Shown here: one piece after another, positions 22,902-35,451 of the stretch
Layout: each line of letters begins with the position of its first letter
How positions within the stretch are numbered: position 1 is the first letter of the stretch
Assembly (NCBI GenBank): GCA_030512295.1
Contig: JAULSR010000004.1
Span: forward strand, 2,542,001-2,606,000
Direction of reading: 5' to 3'
Length of the DNA: 64,000 nt
Source: Bombardia bombarda
Lineage: Eukaryota > Ascomycota > Sordariomycetes > Sordariales > Lasiosphaeriaceae
The notes under the pieces: generated by a model
The model's database searches: none
What the model saw: the letters and a program-made list of their open reading frames with translations, nothing else
Told to the model about the DNA's origin: nothing
Translations under genes and position numbers: made by a program

Positions 22902-24773
22902 CGTGTGGGGAGCAATGGATGGGTGGGACTGTTGACAATGGAAATAGTAAAGAGGTCTTTGTTGTCCACTTTTGGTGCCTGGAGGTACTTGAGCGAGGTA
23001 CGTATTTGATCGTTAGGGGCGGCCGCTTGACAACTAGACTTAGGTGGCTGTGGATGCAAGGTCAATAGATAAGAAAATCTGATAAGCGGCTCACCCAGGA
23101 CCGGAAATGTGCCAGTCAAGATGCCTATGACTGAGCGTGGTGAACAATGAAGACTCGGTCACCTGAGGCAAGGTCGGGCCCAATGCAGCGGTGAGGTGGA
23201 GAGCGTTCGCCCTGCTTGACTAATCCAGGGAGGCAAGCCGGACAGTCGGAAGACCTATCGTCCATGGTAAACTGCCAGACTGGCCGTGCGGGCCGGCTCT
23301 ATCCGATGACGAGACAGACTTCCGAGTTACCATACAGTTAGCACGACCGACGTGGCAGGCGATTGTGAGATTGGGAAGTTGTGCTGCGGTAAAAAGGGGG
23401 GGAGGTCAATCAGGGGGAAATTCAGGCTGCGACGGGGTATTAGCTGCCCTTATCCCGCGACAACCCCCCCTTATTTGGCGTTAGGTTAGGCACTGCTGCT
23501 GCTCGTGACCCAATGCTCTGCCAAGACCCCAGCCAAGGCACGGCCCGAGATGGTTGGGCAAGGGTGAGCTGAGAGCCCTTTGCTGAAAAGGAAAGAGCAA
23601 AAGACCCGGTCTTGCCAGTTTGGCGGGAAATCGTCGATGCGCGCACAGTGGAGAATTGGAGGACGAGAAAAAGCCAGTGAGAGCGCGCTTGGTTGCTGCA
23701 CGGTTTGGACCACGGGATTCGCAGCCGGCGTCCGCTAGCAGCGCGGTTCGTCGTCCAAGTGGTGGATAGCGGGCGGATGTGGGGCCAATCGTCGCCAAGA
23801 GCCACCCTTCATCAGAGGGCGCTGGCATCGAGTGCTGCCACGTCAAAGATGGAGCTCCATATTTTCGACCTTAAGTGGTTTCCATTCTTCAAGTTCCATC
23901 AGCGAAAATGATGGGTGAATTATGGCAGGCCGCCGCTGCTTGCGCAAGCTGTTGCGTGCAGATTGCCGGACAAGGCGACATGGCGAAATTGTTGACAATT
24001 TGTTGACAGAGTGTTGGTCAATGGAGGAGTGAGCTCGTTCGTCGGGCTGGTCGGGTTTCTGGTTGTGTGTTTGTCTGGGTGGCCGCTGAATTGAAGCTCC
24101 ATCCTCAACCGCTTCCTTGGATCGCCCCATGGATTGAACGATGCCAATTGGCCCCAGTCCCGGTGCGGGCACCGCTGCAGATGTCTGTTGTCGGTGCCAG
24201 ATCTGGCACGCTCTGATAAGTCAGCGACCCTGGACGAGACCTGGATTCCCTTGTTGTCGCCTGCATGACGAGCCCAAGCCCAATGCACACCCGCAATTAG
24301 ACTCTTCGATTTGACAGAGCAGACAATGGACCGGCTATGACAGCAGAGCTGGCTGGCACCACTCACGACGCGGTCCTGTGGTGACTCAACTCCAGCCACC
24401 TGCCGACGAGGCCCCCATTCACACTCCATCTCGATCGATCCGCATGGCCTGACAACCTCAGGCCCCGACGGCATGTCGTCTTCCTCTGGTATATATCCTC
24501 GCCAGGGACCTCGCTTCTCTGACTACACATCACACCAAGAGCACGAAGATTGGACGCCAAATCATCGTGGCCTACGATAGCGTAGACATTGACACCTCTA
24601 TTAAAGACCCCATCACTGTCTCACTTCCCGCCGTCCGCCAACACTTGGGCCATAACCTGAGCTTGAGCTCCCCATTGCCCACCCTGGCTTCCCCTCAGGT
24701 TGAGAAACCCCGGTCTTACGCCCGGTCTTCTCCCTACGAGCCCACATCAAACACAAACACAACCGAACCGAAG
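22902..24773. other. Intergenic between NIF3-like and coiled-coil genes
   Basis: 1.9 kb with both promoters. Overlapping minus ORFs at 23440-24560 lack motifs. TATATATCC at 24490-24498, followed by a CA-rich leader, is a likely TATA box for the coiled-coil gene. Confidence 0.5.
24490..24498 (+). promoter_or_regulatory. TATA-like box upstream of coiled-coil gene
   Basis: TATATATCC lies about 280 bp upstream of the chosen ATG at 24774, followed by the leader GACTACACATCACACC. The frame is open upstream to 24567 only through a GTG, which supports a long 5' UTR. Confidence 0.4.
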
Positions 24774-27074
24774 ATGGGCATTCCAGGAGGCGAGATCAAC
24801 CCCGGCCAGGCTGTCGATGGCCTGGTCCGCGCCATGCGCGACCTGACCGCTGATCCCAACTACAAGCTCGTCGCCGATGTCTTCAGCCAGTTCCTCTTCC
24901 TCAAGGACCGCAACGACACCTTGACCGTCTCGCACCGCGAGGTCCTCGAGCAGTACCGCACCTTTAGGAACGAGCTCGAAGGCCAGAAGGAGCGTCTCGA
25001 GCAGGACAAGCGCGACCTCGAGGGCGCCATCCGCGACAAGATTCAGGAGATCATTCAGCTCAGTGCCGCCAAGACGAGTTTAGAGGGTGATCTCGGCGAC
25101 ACCACCGCCAGCTTAGAGCACGAGAAGAAGAGCGCTGCCGCGGCCGCCGAGACTGCTGCAAAGGAGCTCGCCAACCTCCAGGCCGATAAGGACGCCGTCG
25201 TGGCCGAGAAGCAGAGCGTCGAGAAGGCTGCTGCCGCTGCCGCCACTGTTGCAGCAGGGGAGATCGCCGCCCTCGTCGGCATTAAGACCGACCTCGAGGC
25301 ATGGAAGATGCGAGCTGAGATCGACGCTGAGCAAGCCGCACAGGATATTGCCGGCCTCCAATCAGACAAGGCAGGCCTGGAAGAGGTCAAGGCCAACAAC
25401 GAGGCCGAGATCGCGACGCTCAAGGGTACCATTGCCACCCTCGAGGAGCAGAAGAAGAGCGTCGAAGACGCGCTCCAGGCCGCCAACGCCGAGATCGCCT
25501 CCCTGAAAGAGACGATCGCCACCAAGAACAACGAGATCGTGTCCCTGCAGGAGTCGCTGCGGGCCGCCGAGGAGCAGATCGCCTCGCTGCAGCAGACCAT
25601 CGAGGACAAGAACGGCGAGATCGAGGACCTCCACACCAAGCTCAAGGCCGAGGGCGAGCGCGCCGACACCGCCATTGCCCACGGCAACGGGCTGCAGATC
25701 AAGCTCGACGACACGGAGCAGAACCTGCACATCACGAGCGGCAAGCTCGCCGATCTGGAGCAGTACCGCATTGTGCTGAACACCGAGGAGGAGGATACAT
25801 AGTAAGCCCCTCCCCCTTTCCCCCCTACCCACCCCCCAAATCATAGTTACTAACCGCCCACCACCAGCGTCACCGTCCTCGACAAAATCTGGACCACAAT
25901 CGTCACCCTCGTCGAATCCACCTTCCGCCCCGACATCGACTACGCCATCCTCTCCGACCCCTCCTGCTGGACCAACCTGCGCAACTCGCCCTACCTCAAG
26001 CACGCCACCCAACTCCAAATCCCCCTCCCGCCGTCCAACTCCTCCGCCGCAAAGGGCATGCGCATCAGCGCCGTTCTCGCCGTCCTCTCCCGCGCCCTGT
26101 ACCGGCACGTCTTCCGGCCCGTCTACCTCCTCGACGGCGACGATGCCGCCGACGACGCCCTCGTAAAGTTCCTGCGCGTGCTCGAAGACGACGACCCGAC
26201 CCGCGAGGCGCACTTGCGCGCCACGCTGCTGTGCATGCTGCCCGAGCGGCAGGCGGAGCAGGGCGCGCGGCGGGTCAAGACGGTGGTGCGGGAGGTGAGC
26301 TGGCTGGTGCAGCATCTGCTCAGCGCGCTGCAGTTTGAGGCCTTCTGCGTGGGTTTGGAGGGCGCGTGCCGGCTGGCGTGCGAGCAGTGGATGCGGATCC
26401 AGACGGCGCAGATGAAGGTCGAGCCGTACTTCGGGCCGCCGTATGATGATTTTGATTGGCAGGTGTTGGACCTGCCCGAGTTTACGGAGGCGGCTGGGGG
26501 TGGGCATCATTCGTTGATGATGGGTGGTGGTGGTGGTGGTGGGGGTGGGGAGAGTGCGGTGGATGATGGCGATGAGGTGGCGGTTGGGGATGATGATGGG
26601 CCGTTGGAGACGGTCGAGGCGACGGACATGGCTGCGTCGGGCAGTGTGGTTGATGGCGCGGATGGGGGGTTCCAGGACGAGGAGGGCAGCGGCACCGGGA
26701 CGATTACGGGGTTGGACGACGAGGTTGATGAGGGCGAGGGGGAGATTGATCCGGATGAGATTTTGCTTGTGGTGTGGCCGAGCATGTGCTCGGTCGAGAA
26801 CGGCGATCTCATGTCGATTACGCAGGGCCTGGTCATCTCCAAGGAGCAGGCGCGGCCGGCGCTCGAGGAGGTGCGCTCGCGCTCGAGGATCATCCCGCGG
26901 CCGGGGTCGCGGCGCGCCAGGACGCTGTCGATGCCGGGCGTGAGCAGAGGCAGCAGCCCCAGGGGCAAGGCGGCGTCTTTTTTAGCGGCAGCCACCAGCC
27001 ACGCCCAGCTAGCAGCCTCGCCAGATCCAGCGGGAGCAGGGGGCGTGGCGGATGGTGGGCAAGACGATGGTTGA
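24774..27074 (+). CDS. Coiled-coil protein
   Basis: Family not recognised. Join 24774-25801 and 25868-27074 (744 aa); the intron 25802-25867 has a GTAAGC donor and CCACCAG acceptor. Without splicing, the first ORF stops at 25802. The ATG at 24774 (MGIPGGEINPGQ...) is the first in frame; translation from 24567 would need GTG. Domain order: a short globular-looking region with NYKLVADVFSQFLFLKDRND; a long coiled coil (about residues 50-340) with heptad Ala/Leu/Glu/Lys repeats and no Pro; a predicted globular domain from YVTVLDKIWTTIVTLVEST to about residue 570; then an acidic Gly/Asp-rich linker and an Arg/Ser/Pro-rich tail. It could be a cytoskeletal or septal scaffold, but nothing specific supports that. 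Confidence 0.82.
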
Positions 27075-29711
27075 AGGTGAGGAGGAGTGTGGTCACGGTC
27101 AGGGTGAGTTTGGGAATGTCAAGGCAGAGGCAGGGGGGGAGTAGGTTTGCGTTGCAGCAGGAGCAGGAGCAGCAGAGGCATCGGCAGAGGAGGCGGGTGG
27201 AGAGGGGGGAGGGGAGTATGGGGGTGAGCTGGGCCGAGCTGGCGAGGAAAAGGAGTCGGTGGAGTTTGTGAGGTGAGAGGTGATGATGATCTTTCTTTCC
27301 TTCTTCTCTTTGGTTTACTTTTATCTATTTCATGCTTTCTCTGTCTTTGTGTTATAATTTGTTAATTTTGGGGTTTTCTTGTTTCTTTTCTTGTCAACAC
27401 ACGGCCTCCCGGAAGCAGGCATTGGGTCATCACCATCACAACGGCGCAGGAAACACACAAAAAACTGACACGACTGCACGGCTGTACAGGATGCGTTTGT
27501 CAAAAGCTTTCTCTTTCTACAATGTCGTAGATTAGTTTTTGTCTCTTTCTTTCCTTTAGTTGTATATGGCATCGCGGCAGCGTTCGATGGGTCGGTTGGG
27601 TCACATTTTGTCGTGGCATAACATAACATATCATAGATAGCATAGCAATCAGCGAGCGTGGTTTGTGTTCGGTTTGATAAATAGTATTAAACTCAATTTC
27701 CTTACCCAAGGTCCCTGGCTGAAAGATGCATGTGCTTGGCTCTGTTGAACCACGTCGATAATTTTCCTGTCACGAGAGCAGGAGCTTCAAAAGTGCGTGA
27801 GCGAAGTGCCTTGTATTGTAGAAACAAAGGAAAGGATACGGCAGAGCCGCCTCAAATAGATGCATGAGTCCCAAACAGTCCTTCTTATACTTGTAGGCGC
27901 GCATGTGCGTATACCATAGCTCTTTACACACTCCTAGACCCTTGCTTTACTTGTAAAAGCTCCTGTAGACATGTTGTTTGTAACGGTACAAAGATAGAAG
28001 TCTGATGAAATGGGGACATGGAAATACAACAAAGAACCGACACCCTACCTCAAGGGCCGCCCTGTTTCTTTCCTAGGCAATAGGCATTTCATCGTTGGTT
28101 ACAAATGTGGTGGTAGTTATGAAAGGATTATCCTTCGACTGTAGCTGGCATAGAGAGCGCATGATAGACTAAGAATGTATTGTTTTTGACCAGTCTTGAT
28201 CAATTTACTGACTCATACACGGTTTGTTGGAACTGTTTGGTGAGCGGTCAGATACCTATTAATTTGCGCCAGTCACGGTATAAATATCTATCGTACCTAT
28301 AACAATCTTTGGGACTTAGATCTAACTTACTTAATATGAGGAATTACACATCATCATAGTGTACATATTTACAATGCCAGTTGAAACTCGTGTACCTCTG
28401 CCAATACATGGACAGGTAAATCTACCATAATCATGAGCCAAACTACCTTAGGTACCTGCTAATCATTTCAAAACATAGTTAACAAGCGAGAATTTGGAGA
28501 AATTGAGATCATCAGGAAGAAAAAGACATACAAGGTCTATGGTTTTGCGGTCTGCTCCAGGTCCACTTATTTTGCGGAACGTTACCGCGCTGCCATCGGA
28601 CCAGTAAGAAACAAGGTGATAGCGCTGCTGAATCTTCTCGACTAGTATTCGACCTTCCTGAGACGACACCAAGAGCTTTCACATAGGGAGGATTCGCAAG
28701 AGATTTTGAGGGAGGGCGTTAAACTGTATTTGAGGACTCGTGGGAACGATGACACGATATGACGGGCTATTGTCATACCACAACAACTGTAGGATAGCGT
28801 TTTGACTAGAACAAGTACTCAGAAGAGAAATTAGGTAAATGTTGTGGTAAGGCTTTAAAAAGTTCTCTCCAGGTTTGGATATTGTATTGAGACATCACCT
28901 AGGCGAACATATGAGTAGATTTGGGCAAGTAAATTATACACCCTCGCCCATGGGGCCATACCCTCAAGCGAGTGATAAATTTAATTGTCATGCTCAGACG
29001 CTGGATTCATCAGTGACTGTCTGACTAAAAATGCCGGAACTACTTCCTTAATCGTATCGGGCACTAAAGATGAACAACCACACACATAAATGCAAATACC
29101 TTGCTAGAGGTTAGCTGAGGAAGCTATTAGTTTGCTGTCATAGCTCCTAAATTACATGTATCCGAAACGCGGTGATGAGCCAGTTACACCATTTTCCTAT
29201 TGTGCGCTGTAAAACCACGAATCATCCTGTGGGGCCCCAAGGCACGAACAATTAGGTCTAGGGATGCAAACTACCTTTTAGCTCCCCGCAAGGTCTCAGA
29301 CAGTGAGATTCATCGAACCCCCCCCGACTACCTGCCAAGCCCACCGAATTCACCCATCATCCAACCTCTCTCCACTTTTCTTAACTCTCCTTCAATTGCA
29401 GTTGTCTCGCGTCGTCTGATATCCGACGGTCTCACCTTCCTTGGCCGTGCCATTTCTCGTCACGTATTGACAGTGGGGCTCAAATCCAGGTTTCCTTCCG
29501 TCCCCCGTAACCGACGCCAAATCACTCCGAGGTTTCTGGACGAGGCCAGTTCTCTTCTCTTCTTTCTAAGTCAAGTCACCGCGCAAGTAAGTTCACCTAA
29601 CCCCAACCCTCCTCATCGCCAAGAACGCTGTAGTCAATCATAACCGCAGGTCTTTAATCACGTATAATCACAGCCCAGGCTAATACGTATCAAGGGCAAC
29701 AGACCTCGACA
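27075..29711. other. Long AT-richer intergenic region
   Basis: 2.6 kb without a convincing gene. Only short ORFs (60-147 codons) occur, none with motifs. 27600-29200 is distinctly AT-richer than flanking genes. 29300-29710 is CT/CA-rich and probably the leader of the next gene. No terminal repeats of a transposon were found. Confidence 0.5.
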
Positions 29712-31459
29712 ATGGCGAACAAAACCCCCAACCCTCCCTCGACACCTCACAAGCGCAGCAGCACCACCAGCCAATCACCCAAGCGACCGGGCTGGGCGGT
29801 GCCCTCGTACCCGAAAACGAGTGGCTACAGGCCACTCCTCCTCCACGCTGTTGCCGGCGTCGATCAAGCCCGTCGCCCCAGAGGCAGAAAGCAGCTGGCT
29901 ATGGATGACTTGGTCAAATATTTTAGGAGCACGACCAAGAAAGACTGTAACGAAATCGAGTGGCAGATGCCAGCCAGAACATTCATGTTGACCCCGCCGC
30001 CTCCAACTCCCCCGCCGCAAGTCATCTATCCGCTGACATGGAAGGCCGGCCAGCTCCTCAAGGTCGTCGACGGCGCGACTCGGGCTCAGGATGCCCAGCT
30101 CATGCCGCCTCCACCTCCGCCTCCCCCAACACCCAGGAAGCGCGCTTTATCGAGCTCGAGAGAGTTCACTAGAGACTCCATCCCATCGTCGTCTAAAAGC
30201 TGTGGTCCCTGTTGCAAACAACGCTCTTCATCTAGGAACCGCGCTTTATCGACCTCAAAAGAGGTGGTCAACGAGGAGCGCTCCCCCTCACCGCCCAGAA
30301 GGACTCATTCGCGTCGTGGATTGATCGATTCCAAGCCCTCCTCACCTACAGATCCAGCTCCTAGCCGCAAGGAGGCAGATGATCCTGACTCAATGCATGA
30401 TGGGCCCGTCACCCGCGAGGATTATGAGTTCTGGAAGACGGTTGCTAAGGAAGTTCTTCCTGCGTACGACATGGAAAAAGACCCTAGCAAAGATGCAGAC
30501 GAGGTGTGTAGACTGCAGCAAGGGCACAAGCCCGCTACTAATATTTGCGTTCCACGCCCCTGACTTATCCAATCCAGAAACTCGATTCTCAGTCGCTCCC
30601 TGATGAGAGCCGCTCAGTGGATGAGCCTGAGCTCCCCCGTTTGAGGCAGCCTATGTCTCTACCTCCACCCCGAGATCTGAGCTCGCCAATGGCGTCTCCC
30701 CCAACCAGCCGATCAGTTGCTCTTACCACACCTCCTCGAGCAAACCGGAATAAGCTTCCACCTCGACCTACGTATCAGCCTTGGACACGCCCACTGCCCC
30801 CGCTTCCTCCTACGAGCCCATCTGTAGTTCCTCCTACGCCGCCCTCGAGGGACGAGAAGAAGTTACCACCGCAGCCTACGTGCCAGCCTTGGGAGAGGCC
30901 ATTGACTCCACCTCCAGTTTCCCCGCCCGAGGAGCCGCCGTCTGCAGCTCCATCCACTTTGACGCGCTGCGAGAGGGAACTTCTCTCATGCCTCGACTCG
31001 ATATCGTCACAGCAGCGCGCGCAAACGGACAACGATGCACCGATTCCTGCTGAAGGAATAACGAGAAGAAAGCGCGAATACTTCCACGGGTGGGAGTCGA
31101 AGACCGTTGATGAAGTGGAAGTAGAGGACGTCGTGGACCGGGACCATGAGAATTGGGATGAAGACAACACCAGCAGCAGCGAGGACGATCACTATCTCGA
31201 AGAGTACTATGCCGACGATGAAAGCAGCAACAGCCCGGACACCAACAAACAAGTCCAAATCAGATGGGACTGCGGCTCTGACGTCTTTTGGGAGAGCGAC
31301 GTCACGGAGGGCCACGACGTCGTTGTCAACTACAAAGCCAAGAAGAACACCGTTGTCGCCCTTAACCAGGTCGGATGGGGTTGCGAACCCAGTGATGACT
31401 TTGACTGCAATGCTGAGGACCAGCTAATGCACGAGGAGCTGGAGAGGTGTGTGGAGTAA
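29712..31459 (+). CDS. Proline-rich disordered protein
   Basis: Function unknown. Join 29712-30503 and 30578-31459 (557 aa). The 74-nt intron has donor GTGTGT, a CTAAT/CTGAC branch region and acceptor ATCCAG, and exons join in phase 0 (DADE / KLDSQS). Polyproline runs (TPPPPTPPP type and a run of eight Pro), Ser/Arg-rich stretches and two near-repeats, RNKLPPRPTYQPW and EKKLPPQPTCQPW, resemble SH3- or WW-binding segments. The C-terminal third is very acidic and ends with an ordered-looking block (IRWDCGSDVFWESDV...). Two similar segments, KRALSSSREF and NRALSTSKEV, suggest an internal duplication in exon 1. No catalytic motif. Confidence 0.78.
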
Positions 31460-32400
31460 GGTAGAGAAGCAGCGCCGGCATTGGTCTGCTTTCTGAGTCT
31501 ATCAGGTGGGAAATTTTGATCACATCGGCAAGTGGCCCATATCTCTGTCAAGAACGAGACACGGTCTTCGGCGGCGGCCTCTTTTCGAGTGTGTACCGGT
31601 CATGCCGGCTTCGCGGCCATTTCGCGACCGTCTTTTGGACCGAGGTTATGAGCAGAGATTCGTTGTCTCCTGTGGACCACCCAGTCCGGCGGAAAGGACA
31701 CGAGATCTTTGGTGACCAAATGTGTGAGACAATATGGTGACCATCGCAAGGGAGATCTTAAAAGATGTGGTGGGTGCTGCCCACCTGATCTTGAGAAGCT
31801 TACGCGAGGGGGCAGTCTCGTACGAGGCTTCATCGTGGTGTATGGGGGAGAGAGGGGGGCGAAGAAAAAAAGATGGCTTGAAGAGCTATTGGTGGATGTC
31901 TTGAAAGATACGGGAGACTCATCTGCATATTATGTCACGGAGAAGGAAAGGAGAGCTATTATACTCCGTATGGTCCAGGGATACCATTAGTAGTAGGTTG
32001 CATAGGGGGTGCTGGTCGGTAAGTTGGTATGACAAACCTTAACTGGCGTGTTATTCTGTAAACCTGGACCCACCTGGCCCTGAAGTCACACAGGGCGGGC
32101 CACTCCCCCACAAGGGATCCAGGTTCATTTGCCTACCTGCACACAGCCGCCTTGGATAGCTTGGCCCTGGATCCTGCCAGGGACATGAATCCATCACGGC
32201 AGATTGCTCTGGAGTGTGTCCCCGAACTAGTATGACTGCATCCTGGCAGCCATTTTTGGTAGTGCCGACTTGATGATGCGTATGGGTAGATTAAGGGCTG
32301 GAGGGGGTGCTGAAGGGGTAGGGGGAGTTGGTTGGCACCCTATTGTTAACGGCGGGTAATAATGCGGCTGACGGTATGGGAGGTGTGCAGAGACAATCGG
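31460..32400. other. Intergenic, no gene seen
   Basis: Contains the 3' flank of the proline-rich gene. The ORFs at 31506-31990 on the plus strand overlap each other and lack motifs. Confidence 0.45.
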
Positions 32401-33132
32401 TGATTTCGACCGCCTTACGTTGACTGTCTTCTCGCGGAGTATTTGGGAGGGTATCACTATGGCGCGGCGCATGCTCCTGTCCCGTGTAGGACGGGACGGG
32501 ATAAGAAAGGATAAACTCGAGCAAGAAAGGCTTGGGAGGTTGGTCAGGTCATGTGGGTAGTGACGAGCAGGTGATCTTGTTTTGTAAGACTGATCGGGAT
32601 TGAACCGAAGAAATTGCCCGAGTGGGACGCTGATACTGCCGTCATTGTTTCTGCTGCTGGGAATGGAGAAGGTCACGCATGTGCTCGCGACTGTTGGGAA
32701 GCTGAAGTGACTGTCGAACCAGCTGAGGAGGTGGCGGTCGAGCATCCCGAGATTGTCATCTGGGTAGGCTTGGTTCATGTGGATTTGGTGGAAGAGTACT
32801 GTCAGGGAGTCGCCGTTGGGATTTGGGAAGCCGGGCTTGGTTTTGAGTAGGGGGGAGAAGATGGCGCTGACGCCGGCCGGTGTCGCTCACGCCGGCCGGT
32901 GTCGCTCCTGTCTGGCCCAGAAGAAAGATGACAAAGTCTTCGAGGGTGAGTGTTTTGGTGTTTTTGCACACTTACGGGGGGTTGTAGTGTTAGTGTTGTT
33001 GGCAGTTATCATGGGATATAGAACTATGTGGAGGCCAAGTACCTCGACGGTGTCCTTGGGATTGGTGACCACATAGATGGTCGTGCCAAAAAGTGCGAGG
33101 GCGTATGGCTCTTTGCTCCCATTAAAACTCAT
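32401..33132 (-). pseudogene. Cytochrome P450 N-terminal relic
   Basis: Degenerate P450 fragment on the minus strand. It begins SKEPYALALFGTTIYVVTNP and continues, after a gap that looks like an intron, with KNTKTLTLEDFVIFLL and GATPAG. After a frameshift it resumes as KTKPGFPNPNGDSLTVLFHQ and LGMLDRHLLSWFDSHFSFP. These blocks correspond to the N-terminal third of fungal P450s. The I-helix, ExxR and haem-cysteine motifs are absent. A tandem duplication of 17 bp (GCCGGCCGGTGTCGCTC, about 32874-32907) sits near the frameshift and may have caused it. The relic fades around 32.4-32.55 kb. It is not a copy of the intact P450 at 17-19 kb. Confidence 0.7.
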
Positions 33133-33247
33133 CCTATCTCCAATTAGATCGTGACCCGGTAGTGAAAAATTCGGGCCCCGCTTACCTAGCTGTGGCCAAG
33201 ACGGCGGGAGAATTTTTCAAAAAAGCAATACCATGGCCTGAGATCGT

Positions 33248-33601
33248 TCAATAAGATGCAGTCTCATATGAGCATATAGATGTGACGCGGGCGTTGATCT
33301 GCGCGGCCACCTCGCGCACACTGGCCAGGTCGGCTGTGTTTAGTGAGAGGATGTCATGAGAAGAAGAAGAGGTAGCAGCTGCCGTGCCATGACCACGAAG
33401 AAGGGCGGCTTGTAGAGCGGGTGCGGCCTTTGCGTCGCGCGCTGTGTAGAGACGGTGGTATTCGCCCGCCAGATCTGGGGTTGAGGCGATTTGGGCGGCG
33501 ATGGCGCTGCCGAGGCTGCCGTTCGCGCTGGTGAGGAGGATGGTGCCGGCTTGGGGCTCTGGCTTGGGCGCGGCCTTGGGCGCAGGCTTGGAGGATGCCA
33601 T
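33248..33601 (-). pseudogene. Truncated SDR relic
   Basis: N-terminal third of a short-chain dehydrogenase. From ATG 33601 (33667 is an alternative) the frame shows TILLTSANGSLGSAIAAQI, a variant of the TGxxGxxG nucleotide-binding motif with Ser replacing Gly. It continues with YTARD and a DLASVREVAAQINARV block, then loses similarity and stops at 33248. The Asn-Ala-Gly, Ser and Tyr-x3-Lys catalytic elements are missing. The P450 relic starts about 115 bp further on, same strand. The two together look like the remains of a secondary-metabolism segment. Confidence 0.6.
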
Positions 33602-33667
33602 CTGAGCCAAGTCTTGGGGTTGGACCGAGTGACCAAACTGAAAGAGACAGGGGGAGACTTGTTTCAA

Positions 33668-34310
33668 ATCATGTGGATTGGTGTCAATGTGGTTTTTGGA
33701 GAAAGGGGTGGCTTTTGTCGGATAGTAGCCTGTGGTAGCTGTGATGGAAAGTAAAAATGTCGAGCTGTTGTTGGTGGCGCAAGTGCAGCGATGCCAAACA
33801 AAGGCGAGTTGTGGGTACTGGCTACACCAACTTACTGCAAACGCCCCGGCAGTCCACTTAGCGACGGCGCGAGTGGAAGTGCTGTGTATGCAATTGGCTC
33901 AACAATTATGATGCAGCACTTTGCGAAAACAATAAGTGCTGGGATGAAGCGGTCACTGTAAAGCGCAAAGTGGAGCACCTGTTTTGCAGCAAATGTAGCC
34001 CCGCGTCCTAGAATTAGGTCTTGTGTAAGATAATGGCTCAAATACCAAATAAACAACAGCTAATAGGTCCCAGGTTGCCGCCTCCGCAGAGCAGGTATTC
34101 CAGTGCATTCCCGGCGTATATAGCTCGACTACCCTCCCCTCGTACATTCTTTTCTCTTCACTACCTTACGTTTTGATTTCAGCACCCACTCATCATCCTA
34201 TATATCCCCTCCGAACAACCGCCGCACACAAATCAACAATACCCCGAAGCCAATAACTCCGTTTTTCGCAAGCACCACCACCAATCACGACTCGCATTCC
34301 CACCATCTCA
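33668..34310. other. Intergenic before Cys-rich gene
   Basis: No gene seen. 34140-34310 is TC/CA-rich, like a promoter and leader of the gene at 34311; TATATA at about 34199-34205 could be its TATA box. Confidence 0.45.
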
Positions 34311-34685
34311 ATGTGCGAACTAGGCAGAGCCAGATGTGAACAGTGCAAGAAAGAATGGGACGATTACCAGCACTGTGACAATACCTTCCAGACCGACAGC
34401 TGCCGTCCCGCCCCTTGCGACCAAACAATCCACACATATTCAGACAAAGCGAAAGTCGACACGGTAAATTTCGCGACTTGTCCCTACTGCACACTCAAGG
34501 GCTACCTGTACTGGATATGCTGTATCTGCGGCAGGAACAACGACGCGAGCAACATTCACTGCCAGAACCCGGATTGTGGCCGCGGGACTAGCAGAGAGCA
34601 CACGCGATTTCCGAAGAATTATACACACTTGGTCAAGCGTTGCTGTGGAGTTAGCAACGGCCCCGAAGTTGCTGTCCGGTCTTGA
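34311..34685 (+). CDS. Small Cys-rich zinc-binding-like protein
   Basis: 124-aa intronless protein of unknown function. Cysteines are spaced as probable zinc ligands: C-x5-C-x2-C near the N-terminus (CELGRARCEQCKKEW), a middle CPYC, then CCICGRNN and C-x4-C. This pattern is common in uncharacterised Sordariomycete proteins that carry several treble-clef or zinc-ribbon-like knuckles. It lacks a signal peptide (starts MCELGRARCEQC), so an intracellular role is likely. The start is the only ATG upstream of the first Cys cluster. No paralogue elsewhere in the window. Confidence 0.72.
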   Translation: MCELGRARCEQCKKEWDDYQHCDNTFQTDSCRPAPCDQTIHTYSDKAKVDTVNFATCPYCTLKGYLYWICCICGRNNDASNIHCQNPDCGRGTSREHTRFPKNYTHLVKRCCGVSNGPEVAVRS

Positions 34686-35451
34686 GAACGACGAAAATAT
34701 CGACCATCTGCCTTAGCGATACCCAGTGCTATGATCAACTGTAACGCGGATAATGTTCTAATCTGGAGCTCAAGGCCGAGAAGTGCTGCATTCTTGACTT
34801 CGCTGAACACGAAAAAGACGGAGGATACGAACGATGGCTGGGACAGGCTACACGATACTGATAGCGCTGAGAAGTGGGAAAGACTGGCGGCCGATGATTG
34901 AACTACATCATGATTGCGTTTTGGAGTGGAGGGATGGTTAATGGGTTAGGTGGTGTTGCCGTGTAATGATACCAAACGACTCATGAGAACTCGATCTAGA
35001 GCACAAAGTGATAATTGCACGAATAAGGCCCACCCAGATAAATGTCTTCTTCCTCTAGATTGTAATCTTGACTAATCACTATGTTCTTAGGAGCTGCCTT
35101 GCACTGCCCCAATTCTGTTTGCGCCCGATAGCAATGCCTCCACTTCACATTCCTCCAACTCTCATGAGACAGATAAGGTAGGGTGGCTTTAGGTAAAATA
35201 TTTTGATTATCGTGCTCCAACGCAAACAAGTCAAAGATGGCAGGTGCGCAGGAAACTTGGCACCCAACGCCTGGATGGAAGGCATTGCAGCCAACGGAGC
35301 TTGTATAGGTGCAATCAAGTCGGCATGAAACACGGCGTCGAATATTCTACACAAAATTTCAGCTTCTTCCACTTCACCACAAGTCAGCTTCAATCATTCG
35401 AAGAAGACCACCCCCTTAGTTGAGCACTCGCTCACTACCAGACACACCAGA
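34686..35451. other. Intergenic between two small genes
   Basis: No gene seen. The sequence at 34690-34900 stays moderately open downstream of the Cys-rich gene and may be its 3' UTR. 35400-35451 is the leader of the next gene. Confidence 0.45.

Noticed and set aside
25055..26510. Minus ORFs of 242 and 382 codons
   Set aside because: Mirror images of the coiled-coil gene; composition of the repeats explains the openness.
32585..32610. Minus-strand GGTTCAATCCCG box suggesting a tRNA
   Set aside because: No acceptable D arm or acceptor stem upstream; the sequence lies in the P450 relic region.
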